Origin: Straminergon stramineum
Taxonomy: Eukaryota; Streptophyta; Bryopsida; Hypnales; Calliergonaceae
Reading direction: 5' to 3'
NCBI GenBank assembly: GCA_963920665.1
Contig: OY987270.1
Span: 1,411,910 to 1,475,909 of the forward strand
DNA: 64,000 nucleotides
Made by a program: the position numbers and the translations under genes. Positions within the stretch are counted from its first letter, which is position 1. Each line of letters begins with the position of its first letter. The notes beneath the pieces are model-generated. The model ran no database searches and was not told the origin of the DNA. It saw only the letters and a program-made list of their open reading frames with translations. Below, one piece after another: positions 37,874 through 50,400 of this stretch.

Positions 37874-40800
37874 ATGGTTTCACGCGAATTGGATCCGGAG
37901 GTGGGAGTATTTCATGAAGGAGAATCTGAGAATGAGGACTGGAAGGCTGGCGAAAGTAGTGGGGAAGTGTTAGTTGACATGAAGGGGAATGGTTTGAATG
38001 ATAATGGAGGCGGAGATGACACCTCTACCATGAACGGTGTCCCGTCGAAGGTTGTGGGGTTAAATTCAAAGCAGTTTCGCCTGCGAAGAGCCGTTTCAGA
38101 TTTGCGTTTCAGGGATAAGTTAGTCCCTGTTTTTCCTGGTAGAAAGGTACGCTTATCAGCTTACTCTAGTCTGTAGAATTTAGAAATGAAGATGCGCAGT
38201 GTGGATTATTTGTTAACCTTCTAGGTTCCCAATTCTTGAAAGTCCTTGATTAAGACATCTCACAGTCGAGGGGTTGGATTATATGGGTTTTTCTACTCCA
38301 GGATTCTAACCTCAGCTTGTAAAGTATTTTTCGTTTAAAGCAGAACAGTCTTCTCTAGTACTGTGCTATAGCTTCATTTATCAGAATGAGTTTATAGATT
38401 AAGTACTACATCGTTTACTGTGATTAAAATTGCTTGCGTTTCTTGGAGAGCAGCAATAGATGAAGTTCATAAGCAAGAGCTGATAAGCTACGATAAGAAG
38501 CCCCTGAAAGACTTTTGCGGTGGTAAAAACAGTCCGTCAATGGCCTCAATGTGATGTTTAAACGAGAGTTATTAAGAGCTTGAGTTAATTTTAGTAAGTG
38601 TTAGTGGAATCTCTAATGTATTTGGACAATCAAACTTAGCTTCATGTCGTTGTATTGAAATCAGGATTATGGCAAATGGGGTACTTTTGTGTTGGCTTAC
38701 CAGACGCTTGGCGTTGTGTTTGGAGGTCTGGTAACTTCTCCACTCTACGTTTGGCCAACTATCCAGATTTCCAATCCTGGGGAAACAGAATTTCTAGGTG
38801 TACTAAGTCTTATATTCTGGACCTTTACGCTGGTGGCCTTGGTGAAATATGGGTTCATCGTCATTAATGCGGACGATCATGGCGAAGGTTCGATTTTTTA
38901 AGCCTATATCCCTTTTCGGAAGTTATCATGACGCTTTCCCCTTCGTGTTGGTTGACACGTGTTTTCTACAGTGACCAAATTCTAGAGCTTATATTATTTT
39001 AACTTCTAACTTTTCAGCACGTTTAGAAGTAAATGCTCAAAGTTCTGATGTTAGTCAATGAAGATTATGTTCAGATGTAGACGGCATGACCGCCTGGCAA
39101 TCTTTAGAGGGTTCATTCTGAAGATTTTCTTCACTTTAATATGATGAGAGATTATTTTCATATGAACAGGGCCTGGTCACTAGCTGGTTATTCGGCTTGC
39201 GTGACCGGGTGGAGTCAGGTCAGGCTCCTAAGGAAATTTGCCTTAACTAGTGTACTTCGGAGACATGGCTGAACCTCCTTGCATGTTCAAACAGGGGGAA
39301 CATTTGCAGTGTATTCCATTCTATGTCGGTACGCTGATTTCGGACAGAGGATTGGGGATCCATCTGACTATACTGCGGATGGGGGGACTAAGGATTTGGG
39401 TTCCGGAAGCAGTTTGGCTATCAAACTCCGACGTTTTATTGAGAATCGACGCGGTGTTAAATTTTTCCTTTACTTTACGATCATGCTCGGTACCGGCCTC
39501 GTTATTGGCGATGGCATACTCACGCCTGCCATCTCAGGTGGGCAATTATATCTTATTTTGAAGTAATGGGAGTATTGTTCATTTTGCAGATGGTGTAAGG
39601 AACTATATTTACGTTCCTTTTTTCCATATTTAACTTTCTATTTGCTTGCTTGTGCAGTGCTATCAGCTATGGCAGGAATTCAGAGCGAGGATCCGTCTAT
39701 CCCTACTTGTAAGTTGTGCAATTCCATCAGCTCCACAGTACCAGGACTAGGATGTAGGAATCTAGGAGGATAAAGCTGCGAAAATAGGAATTTGTTATTA
39801 CGATGCTTTGCCTTTGGATAAACGATGTCTTTTTTCTTTTATACTACACTACTCGATCCATGGAAGGAATAAACAAATGCCATCATGTCGATGCTTTCTT
39901 CCTTGGCTCATAGATTTTTTTCGGCCTTTAGGTGTTGGTACATGCTCCTTTTCCTCTACTGTGATTTGTTAACTATTGCTGAATATTATCAGGCCATTCA
40001 CATGCAGGAAATCTATGTGAATTGCAATTTGGGGAGATTTTAGAATGAATTTTAGAATATTTGTAACGCTGTTTTCAGTAGCCTTTGTTTCGCAGGTGAG
40101 CTGAGTCGCTAATTGTGTATGCTTGATATGAGAAGATTGCTAATACGAAACTCCTGTTTGCGGATTTGTGGGGCAGCTGTTGTGACTTGGATTTCGGCAG
40201 CCATATTGGTGGCATTATTTCTGTTGCAACGTTTTGGAACGAATCGGATAGGCTTTCTATTTTCACCGATAGTGCTTGCATGGTTGGTTATAACTCCAAT
40301 CATTGGTGTTTACAATGTTGCGAAATTTTATCCCTCAATATTCAAAGCTATATCTCCTCACTACATCATCGAGTTCTTCAGAAAAAACCAGAAGGATGGG
40401 TGGATAGCGCTAGGAGGTGTAGTGCTTTGCATTACAGGTATCTCTGCCGATCCTTGCGCTCAGCTCACTTTTAAGGTTAAATTGTTAGGGAGTGGGATGG
40501 AATCATTCGCGTGTGTGTGTGTGTGTGTCTTGAGAACGTCATAAATTTCACTTCGCTGACGTCCCCTGGTTCATTTGGCAGGTGCGGAAGCTTCTTATGC
40601 AGATCTTGGTCATTTCAGCAAACGTCCGATACAGGTGAATCTTGGTACCTAGTTTGTAAAAACTGTCGGTCTTGACTGATGTTTACCGCTACCATTTTCT
40701 TGCAATTTTGTGGATTACAGTACATCGATAGTTTCATATTGAGTAAGTTTGTTTTGAAAATTTACTTATTGTTGTCATGTGCAGATTGCATTCTCGTGCA

Positions 40801-42196
40801 TTGTCTATCCATCAGCCATGCTCACGTATGCCGGTGAGAGTGCGTATTTGATATCACACCCAGGCGACCATAAGAATGCTTTTTTCAAGTCTGTCCCTAA
40901 GCCGGTGTATTGGCCTGTTTTCGTTGTGGCGACATTAGCTGCAATTGTGGCCAGCCAGTCACTGATAACAGCAACTTTTTCTCTTATTAAGCAATGCGTG
41001 TCACTTGGATGTTTCCCTCGAGTAAAAATGATGCACACATCTCCAGACAATGAAGGACAAGTATATTCTCCAGAAGTCAACTACATCCTTATGGTTCTAT
41101 GTGTAGCAGTGGTGCTTGGGTTTCAAGATGCTACCCAGATCGGGAATGCTTTTGGTACGTGTTTTAGGCTTTTTATTCTACGTTGCAGACTTTAATGCAG
41201 CGAGGATTCCTGACTATTTTGAGAATTTAATTCATTTTCTTTTCATCAGGGGTGAAGAGAAGTAATTCTCATGCTTTGGACAACTTCGTATGTGCAGGGG
41301 TGGCGGTGGTTGGCGTGATGTTCATAACCACTTGTTTCATAACCTTGGTGATGATTCTAGTGTGGAAACTTCCATTTCTAGTGGCGCTTTTGTTCTTGTT
41401 TGTGTATGGATCTATTGAAGGCGTTTACTTCTCGGCCGTATTGAACAAAGTACCACAAGGTGGCTGGGTTCCCTTCTTAATAGCCCTGATATTTGTTGCA
41501 ATTTCGTTGTGCTGGAATTATGGGAAGCGAAGGAAGTCCGCATACGAGATGAGTCACAAGATCAGTCTAGATAGTTTGGGTGCTTTGCTTTCAGAGGGGG
41601 GAACACTGCGGGTTCCTGGAATCTGTTTCTTTTACAGCGACCTAGCGCTTGGCGTCCCCCCAATAATCTCGCACTACGTGAAAAACGTCCGAACGCTACA
41701 TCAAGTTCTGGTCTTTACTACAATAAGGTTTTTACCAGAGCGAACAGTTCCACCCGAAGAGCGATTTTTTATTGGGCGGATGGGATTCAAGGGAGTCTAT
41801 CGATGTGTTGCATTCTATGGCTACCAGGATGTGATCGACTGCAACAATGAAGAATTTCGTGATCGAGCAATACAAAAGCTGCAACTATACCTTGAGAACG
41901 AAGAAAGAAACGAACCAGATCCTAATGTTAAAGAAGTCCGGACTGTATCATTTCGACAAACAATAGCTGACCAGAATCTGGAGGACTTAGCGGAGTTGGA
42001 CAAAGCCCGTGAGCATGACGCAGTTTATGTTGTGGGCAAGGTTACTGTCCGGACCTGTAGCTCTACTGGTTGGTTTGGCCGTCTTGTCATCAACGGAGGA
42101 TACTCTCTTCTCAGGGGTATTTGCCGATCTGCTACGAAGGAGTTGCAGATTCCGCCAGCGAACTACCTCGAGGTAGGCATGCTCTACGAGATTTGA
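37874..42196 (+). CDS. KT/HAK/KUP potassium transporter (KUP5/KUP7-like)
   Basis: Eight exons (37874-38146, 38665-38887, 39295-39537, 39658-39708, 40177-40437, 40582-40634, 40785-41154, 41298-42196) splice to 790 aa, normal for the family. Residues 1-91 are an acidic cytosolic extension ending in [12 protein letters not shown]. The membrane part begins [24 protein letters not shown] instead of the common GD(L/I)G is, as I recall, usual in the plant KUP5/KUP7-type clade. [69 protein letters not shown] and QIGNAFG follow, then about 12 helices in all and a long cytosolic C-terminus ending LEVGMLYEI. Such proteins move K+ with protons across plasma or internal membranes. An alternative acceptor 48 nt upstream (41250) would add 16 residues; the chosen acceptor restores the conserved GVAVV..MFITT helix. 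Intron 5 holds a (GT)n tract (40511-40528). Confidence 0.93.
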
Positions 42197-42648
42197 GAAC
42201 TACAGTGTATCAAGAGCCCAGCTAGATGCGACACCGTAGGGTATGTTCACGTGTCGAGAGTCTCGAAAGTTCTTTGGTTCTGGAAGTGACGGTCTAAAGA
42301 TTCTCTATTCGATAAAGCCCCACTCTGGGTTGGCCTCTTTCGCAGGTAATGTGTGTCAAGTTCTGGGTTTATGTTAAGTTTTAGCAATTTCCACTTTTAT
42401 TTAAACAGCAGGGGATTCAGGGCTCCTTCTACAGGAATGGACCTGTTGGTAGATGGGAATGCTACCTAGAATTCTAAATACTGTGTTTATACTAGCTTAG
42501 ATGTGGATTGGAGTGTCGTTAGTATTGATACACATTCAGTGTTGGAAGGTGCTAATATTGTACCTCCGGGTTTAAATCAGGATATTTTGTAGATAAAGAA
42601 AATACAGTTGTGAAGCTATTTGTTGAATTCGCTTGCATTTCCTGTTAT
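42197..42648 (+). other. 3' UTR/flank of the HAK gene
   Basis: No gene; probably contains the 3' UTR and poly(A) site. An AATAAA signal is not obvious; AGATAAAGAAAATACAG near 42590 is the nearest candidate. Confidence 0.4.
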
Positions 42649-42990
42649 TTAACCCGTAAAGTTGCAAGGAATTTTCTTCATCCAAAACTGCCATTCATAT
42701 TTCAAAGAGAAAAAAAACTTACAAATTGCTTTCTTTTTTTTGCATATTTAATCAAAGGATCTTGCACTAGACTAGTATAAGAATGTGCAGAAGAAATTTC
42801 AAATTTTTTTACATTGCAAGATCTTTGCATTTAAAGTGAAAAAAGTTTTTTTTTTTTTTTCAGAATGTTCTGTGATCAAATAAATAGACTTTGGATCTTC
42901 TTATCTTAAAAAATTTGCACCAAAGATTTTGATCTAAAAAAATTTTATGTTGAAAATTTTATTTTCTTTCTTTTGTCCAGCCTTCGAACT
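42649..42990 (+). repeat. Copy of the TTAA-ended repeat family, right end missing
   Basis: Starts TTAACCCGTAAAGTTGCAAG and runs collinearly with the reverse complement of 30356-30000 (AAAACTGCCATTCATATT, TGCAAGATCTTTGCATTTAA and others) and with 7243-7565. No matching second end was found, so it is truncated. Confidence 0.65.
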
Positions 42991-43511
42991 GGGTTGCTGT
43001 GTATTCTCTATTTTGCAATGGATTTTCATTTGTTTATAAATAAATAAATAAATAAAAATATTGTAGTTGATAATCAAGAAAAATAATCCAAATTCTTTTT
43101 GACCTCATGAGGTCATACTCACTTATGTTTGGTAATCACATGTGATAATAAGGTATTTCATGGGGGTTATTTATCTCCTATTTTTTTTTCCCTCCCAATT
43201 AGTAGAAAAAAAGTTATTAGTGAGTATTTTTCAGCATCCTATTTCTTTTGGAAAATTCTTAGAGGGACTAATTTTTTGCACCCTATTTTTTTGTACATTT
43301 TAGAATTACAAAATACTAAGAAGACTAGGAGCACACTACATAAGCAAACATGTGAGCTATAAGCATTCCAATGCATTCAAACTACAATTGGATGCACCAC
43401 GCAATATCATTCAAAGGGCCATGCTCGAAATGAAAATCTACGAGTACATTACAACATTGACAAAAAAACTCTAAGATACAAAAGCTCTGAGTTGTAGCAT
43501 GGAACCTTGTT
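42991..43511. other. Intergenic DNA
   Basis: No gene recognised; contains a short (AAAT)n run near 43038. Confidence 0.5.
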
Positions 43512-43628
43512 GTAGTATTAGATTCAAGGAAGAATAGCACATTCAAACATATGATAGAAAAACAAAGAGAAATGTAGTATCAAATTCAAGGAGGAAGAGC
43601 GCATTCAAACTCTTGATAGAGAAACAAA
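43512..43628. repeat. 62-bp tandem duplication
   Basis: 43512-43573 and 43574-43628 are direct copies of GTAGTATTAGATTCAAGGA.. with about 85-90% identity. The CACTA MITE begins immediately after the second copy. Confidence 0.7.
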
Positions 43629-43813
43629 CACTACAAGGGAGCAATGTCAATTCGGACATTTCCAGTCGGTTCGGAGGGGTTGTTTTGGATAGTATTCTAT
43701 CAATTTTTTTTGTCATTTTAGATATTTTTTTGTCAATTCGGACATTTTTTTGTCAATTCGGACACTGTTAATCAATTCGGAGGGGTTGATTTGGACATTG
43801 TTTTCTTGTAGTG
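43629..43813. mobile_element. CACTA-type MITE, 185 bp, TSD AAA
   Basis: Begins CACTACAAGGGAG and ends TTTTCTTGTAGTG, the classic CACTA termini, with AAA immediately outside both ends (43626-43628 and 43814-43816). Inside are four versions of the sub-terminal motif GTCAATTCGGACATTT and two of CGGAGGGGTTG. Non-coding; would need a transposase in trans. Confidence 0.9.
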
Positions 43814-44043
43814 AAAGAAAGATTTAATATAGAAATTGTGTTTACAAACTCAAGTAGTTAGTAGTCAATCTAGTCCATTTTAAAATCCAAAATTTACAAG
43901 TTCAAAGTTCTTGCTGTGAACACTATCCAATGTATGCACTTGCCAATATACACAAGGAAAATGTTGAAACCAAAGGTGACAAGTTGCGACTATTCACTAC
44001 TCTACCACCATGAGTTGCAACAATGATACAATTTACATTACAC

Positions 44044-44690
44044 TCAATTGTTGAAACATGAGAATAAACACAAAATTAAAAAACCACCAAGGACCACCAA
44101 CACAATTCTAAAGAGTGATACCAAGATGACAAATTGGGCAAAAGCCACTAGGATGCGCACATTGCAAACACTCCTCACTATCTCCTCCAAAGTAACACTC
44201 ACTCCATGAAAATTTTGGGTTGTGAGGTCTCCAAAAGGGGAAGTGCGCCATGTATCATTGGTGAGAGGACTTTGCAACCTCCAACTCTTGCTAAAGATAG
44301 AATGATTCTCAAAACGAAAGAATATGAAGTCCTCCTCCTTAGTCCACATAGGTGGCATCATGGCACTAGCATCCAAAATTCTTCACATGCCATGATGAGG
44401 GCCCCCACTCTGCCATGCTTTCAAAGAAGCCCCTCCACGAGCTACAAGTGCTTCTCAAGTACTCTAACGTTGTGAATGAAAGATGTTCATGTTGTAGTTG
44501 ATCCCATTTCCATGGATCTATGTATTCAACATGTGATACAAGAACTAGCAGAATGACATCTTGAAAAGTCTACTCCAACGAACTCCTACTCCCATGAATT
44601 TCAGCAGGCTCCATAGGTAGGTCTCAAAACAAACTAGCAAGAGCATGAGTTTCACCAACTGCTAGATCATCGACGGACAAGTCACTAAAA
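44044..44690 (-). pseudogene. Decayed coding-like segment, unrecognised
   Basis: On the minus strand 44690-44377 reads as protein with only a few stops (pieces such as LSVDDLAVGETHALASLF, YIDPWKWDQLQHEHLSF, CSSWRGFFESMAEWGPSSW). After an apparent frame change 44376-44044 continues with WTKEEDFIFFRFENHS and ends in a hydrophobic stretch. This density of open sequence is unusual for the AT-rich surroundings, so I think it is a relic gene. The family is unknown to me. It lies downstream of the decayed copy 2 on the same strand and could be part of the same relic. Confidence 0.3.
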
Positions 44691-45689
44691 GAAATGAAAA
44701 GAACATCCATTTTCAATCAACTAATGAGTATTCACACACGGCTAGCAATAGTTAAGAGAAAGGCAACCTATCTTCCCTCCTGCGAGCATTACAAACAATC
44801 CTATTAGGAGTTCACAACAAAATCAAACCTATCTCACAACAACACCGGCTAAAGGAATAAAAGGCGGATCACACGGTGAGGGAAAAGAAGAAAATGATGA
44901 GAACAACCACAAGCCACTAAGAGGAAGGTGTGATTGCACAAGAAAACCTATAGTTCATATGGTCGGGCTAAAATTTAAACTCACCCCCATGGCCTACATT
45001 GAAGTGCCTAAATATGGTGATTGACAAATGGAGTTGTAAACAATTGAGAATTAAGTGTTTTTAGGAAAATTTCTTACCTCAAATGTCATTGAGAATTTCA
45101 TGTGAAGTTGCATTTTAGGCACTTAAAATGTTTGTACTTGCGTTCCACTGAAAATCAGATTGAGAAACAAAATCCAAAAAATTTGGACTTGCATTCTAAT
45201 TCAAAAGTCATTAAAAAGCAAAATTTGTGCAAATTTAGGAGCCCCCCCTTCTTTTTTTTCTAATTGTGAGTTTCACAAAATGGAATTCATAATCAACAAT
45301 TACCTTATGCAAAATTAGTGTGACCTCCAAGAAAATATTTGTTAATTCCTTCTTATCACTTGAGATGCATACACAGTAGTTGGAGAAGCCTACCCTTTCT
45401 TCTATTGATGTAGGATTCTAAAAACACTATAGCTACCTTCAAAAGAAAAAGAAATCATTTGGATTTCTCAATGAACTCATTCTATGAATTTGCATCCACA
45501 TGATCTAGCTCAAACACATCACTCTCTGCATTGAACGACATTGTTACTGTACAAATTATGGTATCCACATCTATTCAAATAGAATCCTATTAGTTTTACT
45601 TGAATTTATAAAAGTCCGAGACTTTCCTAAAATGATTCAAGTACACCGTACCATGAATCAAGATCTACTACTACTTGACCTCTTGCTTT
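44691..45689. other. Intergenic DNA
   Basis: AT-rich, no gene recognised. Confidence 0.5.
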
Positions 45690-46420
45690 TGTTCGCATCA
45701 TGGTTTTGTAAGTTGACAAGTTACTTGCAATTCTCCCACTTAGTACCCACCTTATGTCTCATTATGTGCATGTGGCCTATACACCATGTGCCCCTATTGA
45801 CTCTATTGATTGAGGACACAAGTGGTTTGCAAATTCTTGGTGGGTCTTCCTTTGCTCCTCCTCACAACTGCCTTCATGGATGAGCTCATAGTGGTGGTAC
45901 TCCTCTGCATAAAATATATTCTGCAATCCATACCGATAGCTAGTAGCATTGTCTCCATAGAAGATGAAGCAGTGATGTAGTCATTTGAATTATTAAAGTA
46001 AATTGAATTCCTAACTCTAATTAACCTATCTTTAGATAGAAACGGATTGAAATTCAGTTGTGAAACCAATGTGGACTTGAAAATTTTGTGGCCAACAAAT
46101 TCAACACACTACAAGGGAGTAGTGTCAATTTGGACATTTCCAATCGATTCAGAGGGGTTGATTCAAACAATATTCTGTCAATTTTTTGTCATTTTGGACA
46201 TTTTTCTATCACTTCGGACATTGTTAGTTGATTTGGAGGGGTTGATTCACACATTGTTTTCTTGTAGTGACAAAAGGAATTATCTTCTTAGTAGGGAGTG
46301 TTGTGCTCACTTGAGGCTCCTCTAAGTTAAGCATCTCCCAAGTGGCATCATGGACTCAAGGGTCTTTGATTCCATAGTAGTGAGAGTGGTGGGACAATCT
46401 TCCAAAATTTCTTCTTCTCT
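45690..46420 (-). pseudogene. Uncharacterised repeat-family protein, copy 2, split by a MITE
   Basis: Minus-strand relative of the frame at 42-707. The core FKSTLVSQLNFNPFLSKDRL and NSIYFNNSNDY aligns with copy 1. Downstream, the part matching copy 1 after its stop is riddled with stops, with the conserved Trp now TAG or TAA. Upstream the alignment continues across the CACTA MITE at 46107-46269: removing the MITE and one ACA duplication joins IIPFV to EFVGHKIF in one frame, matching APVVTFEGHFIY of copy 1. So the MITE inserted into an already coding-like copy. Homology can be followed to about 46420 (EEEILEDC), and further protein-like text (WAHLHPLEEGEC, NFVDYMLVSTSND) lies up to about 46950, perhaps upstream exons. 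Function unknown. Confidence 0.55.
46107..46269. mobile_element. CACTA-type MITE, 163 bp, TSD ACA
   Basis: Begins CACTACAAGGGAGTAGTGTC and ends TTTTCTTGTAGTG, flanked by ACA on both sides (46104-46106, 46270-46272). Related to the MITE at 43629 in both ends and in the GGACATTT and GGAGGGGTTGATT motifs. Inserted in the decayed copy 2 frame. Confidence 0.9.
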
Positions 46421-47448
46421 ATCATCAACTACATTACAATTCAATTTAGGACTCACTTGATTTGTAGTGTTGCACTTTAGATCATGATGAAGAACCTCTC
46501 TGTTGGCATCTTCCCCCTCACTAGTGTTTTAGAAGGAACAAAAGCAAAACTCTACGAGTCAACCTTTTCCAGTACCTACAATGTAAGAAATCAAGTTTTA
46601 TTGAACATTGCACAAGAAGCACCATGTTGAGAACTCAAAGCATGCCTTGGATCAATTTTAAACCCTCTTGGAGGATAGTTGTGACATCATTGCTAGTGGA
46701 AACCAACATGTAATCAACAAAATTGCATTCACACTCCCCCTCCTCCAAAGGATGTAGATGTGCCCACACATTTTCATGCACTCTATCAAATTTAAGTCCA
46801 TTATTCTTGTATTCAGTTGCAGTTAGCTAATTCAAGGTATTGGCAAAGCTAACAAATTGGTGGAAGTCATATACTCACTCACATCCCTCCATTCTACCAA
46901 TTTTGGAAAAAAATTTACATGCATCATTGCCGGTCAAGTAGAGGTTATGGAGTGGAACTGACAATAATTAATATTTGTCATGAAAGTGGAAAATCAATAA
47001 GACAACAAAGTGGTATGACATTTTATGACCCCCATAGTTAGCACTTGGGTCTTGGTATTTTTTTTTTCGCTTTTGCTCATATTTATTATACTTTACAATT
47101 GAAAAGACCAAAAAAGAGTGTTTACAACATATTTGGTAGAAGTCCCTACAAATGTGGTGTGATGTCCTAAAAGTCCAGAAAGAGTATTAAACACTTTTCT
47201 TTCTAAGTTCTAGTGTCCAATACAAGTGTTTAGCATAGCAATTAGGGGTTTGGAGTAGTTTAAGCCTTGTTGGCAAAACTAGGTAAAAACATGCCAAGAG
47301 TGCAATGATGAAGTTGGTTTGTGAAGATTTTCTAGTACTGGAATAATTCCTCCCAGGAGAATTAATTTGATAGGTATTATTTTAACGTCTTTATCATAAA
47401 GTGAAAAATAGATATGAGGATTTTTTCTTATTACTTAGAAGATTTCTA
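46421..47448. other. Intergenic; possible upstream exons of copy 2
   Basis: Minus-strand text at about 46950-46620 is protein-like with few stops but unrecognised. The rest is AT-rich with no feature. Confidence 0.4.
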
Positions 47449-50400
47449 CACTACAAGGAAAGGCTATCCATTATGACAGGAGATTGACAAATATTTGTCC
47501 GAATCAACGAACTCACTTCTGTAGAGTGTTGGTTCTGTTGACTTGGACATCTTTTACAATTTCAGTCAAGTTTTTGTCAATTTCTTACATTATTTATTTC
47601 TCAGGTTTGTCCACACGTAGGACTGTGAAATTCCAAAAACAAATTTGCCTCCACTACATCTAATTGAGCTTCTTGTCGCTCATGTAGTAGAGAATTGTGC
47701 ATCTGTTTTTTCTTCTTCCGAAAGACTAGTTCTCATATATCTATATATCTCTCTATCCATATATATAGTAGGATATCAATTGAGTGAATGGGACACTCTT
47801 CGATTCAACTTCTTTCTTCTTGGACATCCTGGAGAATACATCCGCCAATTTACTTCAGTAGTGATTTCTTGCAACTATGCATTACCACACATGCTTCTCA
47901 TTTTCTGGACACCGACTTCTAATTGTGTATTTTATGTCATGCATTCCACAATCATCTTTGTTCATGCACATGAAAATGATGTACCTTAAGTGTGTACTGC
48001 CTACAGATAGTCGTCCTGACATCAGAGTTTCGGCTTGCAAAGCAGACCGTCACTGCAATTTCTAATGTCCTAATGTGTTCAATCAGTATTCACCCTACAT
48101 TTACGTAAAAAGTGAAGAACCTACGTCGTTAAAAAAAAAGCAATGTCTATGCTTACAAGGAGTGATTTAGGAATTTAGAAATACTTACCGCACTTTCTTC
48201 AGACACTCCTACACTGCTCGATGCACTGGAATTAGACAAACTGCTTCCACTGCTTTCAATGTTCTCTGATCCGTTCCCATCTTCACTCCTTGCATTTTCC
48301 TCAGTGTCATGCCGACGCCAAACCCTTCTTTCACTAGGACTGCCGTTCAAATCTGTACCTCTTCTCTGATCTCTACTTTCAAAGGCCAAATTATTATGAT
48401 ATAGAATTTCTTCCTCCTCCTCTTCATTGTCTTCTTCGAATAAATGTTCATCCTCCACCTCCAGTACTATACTTCCTTGACGGGTACCCCCACCGTGATG
48501 GCCGTGTACACGATTACGACCACGTCCACGATGTTGGGCTCTTTCTGTTGCACCAGTAGCTCTCACTCTACATCCTCGCACAACGGGTTGGAGTATGACA
48601 TCTTCACCTGTTGCTGCTCGCGGTAATTGACCCTCTCCAACTTCCCTCTCAGGGCGAAGACCCTCGAAATCCTCATCTTGCCCCATTTGAAACAATGTGG
48701 CCTCTGATTCTTCCTCATTACAAGGCAACACTTGTTTTCTTCTAACATCCTTCCTCAACACTACCCTCCATCTGGGAGCCTCACTTGCTTTTGAATAAAA
48801 AACCTGCTTGCAATGTGCTAGAAAAGCAAAGCTATCTTTACCGACACTTCCATATCTTCTTTCGTAGTTTGCTAACGTAAAACCCCACTTATCTTTTTTT
48901 ATTGTTGCATTCTCTCCTATGTAGTTTGCTTTTACAAAATCACAAACTAGGACTACTAAACAATGGCGTCTATAGTTGAGTTCTAAGATCTCCTCAATGT
49001 GACCTACGTATTCCACATCAACATTCACCTGATTTCTATCTCGCATTCCGTTCCTACAAAGCTGTTTGAAGGTGGCTGCCACTCCACTATCAAAGGTTTT
49101 GAGTGCCCCCTCGCAACTCAGAACTCAATAGTGATTGCCATATGCATACATGGATTTATAAGCAGACGCTATAGGTAGTGGTCCTCTCGTGGTGTCCATT
49201 ACTTGTGCATCGATGGTTTCACTAGCTTCCTGCTCCATTCTAACCTCCTCCAATATCCAATCGGCAAACACAGGCAATTTCTGTAGTGCCCTTGGAAATG
49301 CTAACTGACCTCTCCGTCCATCTCTATGGTGAACACGACAATAATCGTTTCTCTCCACTTCTCTTTGCATAACAGCTTCAACATATCTCCTGTACAAAAT
49401 GCCCACAACAATTGCCATAGATTGTCATATAGAATTAGAACTATTTTTGTTGCATGCATAACCAAGGTAGAACGATGGTCAAGATAACTTCATCAAAATT
49501 CAATACTCATTGAATTGTTCAAACTACTTCCACCCTTGCTTGGTACTTTTTTTCCAACAGACAAACTAAATATGTTTTTTTCACTTTTCGAGGTAATGCA
49601 ATATTGCTTAACCATCTATGAAGATAATGCTTTGCATGCATTTGAATTGAAATGTCATTCGAAAATTTGAAAAGGAAAGTGCATGACTTAACACACTATA
49701 AGCGATGAACAATGTTAGTTTACTGTACCTCCTATATGGTTCCATGTGCTCAGTATTATCCAGCACAAAACCATGAATGAGTTGCTGGAATGCGGGACTC
49801 ATTACACAATCTCTTCTGACCCCCTCCACAATTTCATCGTACATGGTTGGCTCCTTGTCGGCATCCCAAGTGTGCTTCCTTGTGGGAGTATATTCCGACA
49901 GATATTCATTCAAAAAAACCTATCGCTTCTTCCCTTAAATAACCATGTGCCATACTCCCTTCTGGTTTAGCCTTGTTTTTCACGAATCCTTTTAAAGTCT
50001 TCATGTAACGGTCGAATGGATACATCCAAGGCATCTGCACTGGTCCACATATGAACATCTCTTCCACCAAGTGTATTGGGAGATGCATCATAATGACGAA
50101 AACAGATGGTGGCAACTCCTTCTCCAAGGAGCACACCGTTTCTGCAACCTCCTCAAGCATTTTCTCCTTCACTCGCAAGTCGACCACCTTTGCATAGATT
50201 CTTCGAAAAAGTCTACTTACCCTCATTACAGCTCCGACAACTTTAGAGTCACCAATGTTCCTCAAACACAATGGAAGTACTTGCTCCAACAGTATATGAT
50301 AGTCATGTGTTTTCAGTCCTCGGAGTTTGCCGTCAGTAATCCTGTTGCTTAAGGCACCAACGTAATTGGAGGGAAACTTTAATTCCCTCAATGTTGTCAA

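Noticed and set aside
38700..38760. HAK protein has GGLVTSPLY instead of the usual GD(L/I)GTSPLY, as if a key Asp were lost
   Set aside because: As I recall, this variant is normal for the plant KUP5/KUP7-type clade, and the rest of the protein is intact, so it is a clade trait rather than a defect.
46620..46760. Copia-like reverse transcriptase fragment (FVDYMLVSTSND)
   Set aside because: It only superficially resembles the YVDD box; the neighbouring sequence fits upstream parts of the copy 2 relic and no other RT motif was seen.
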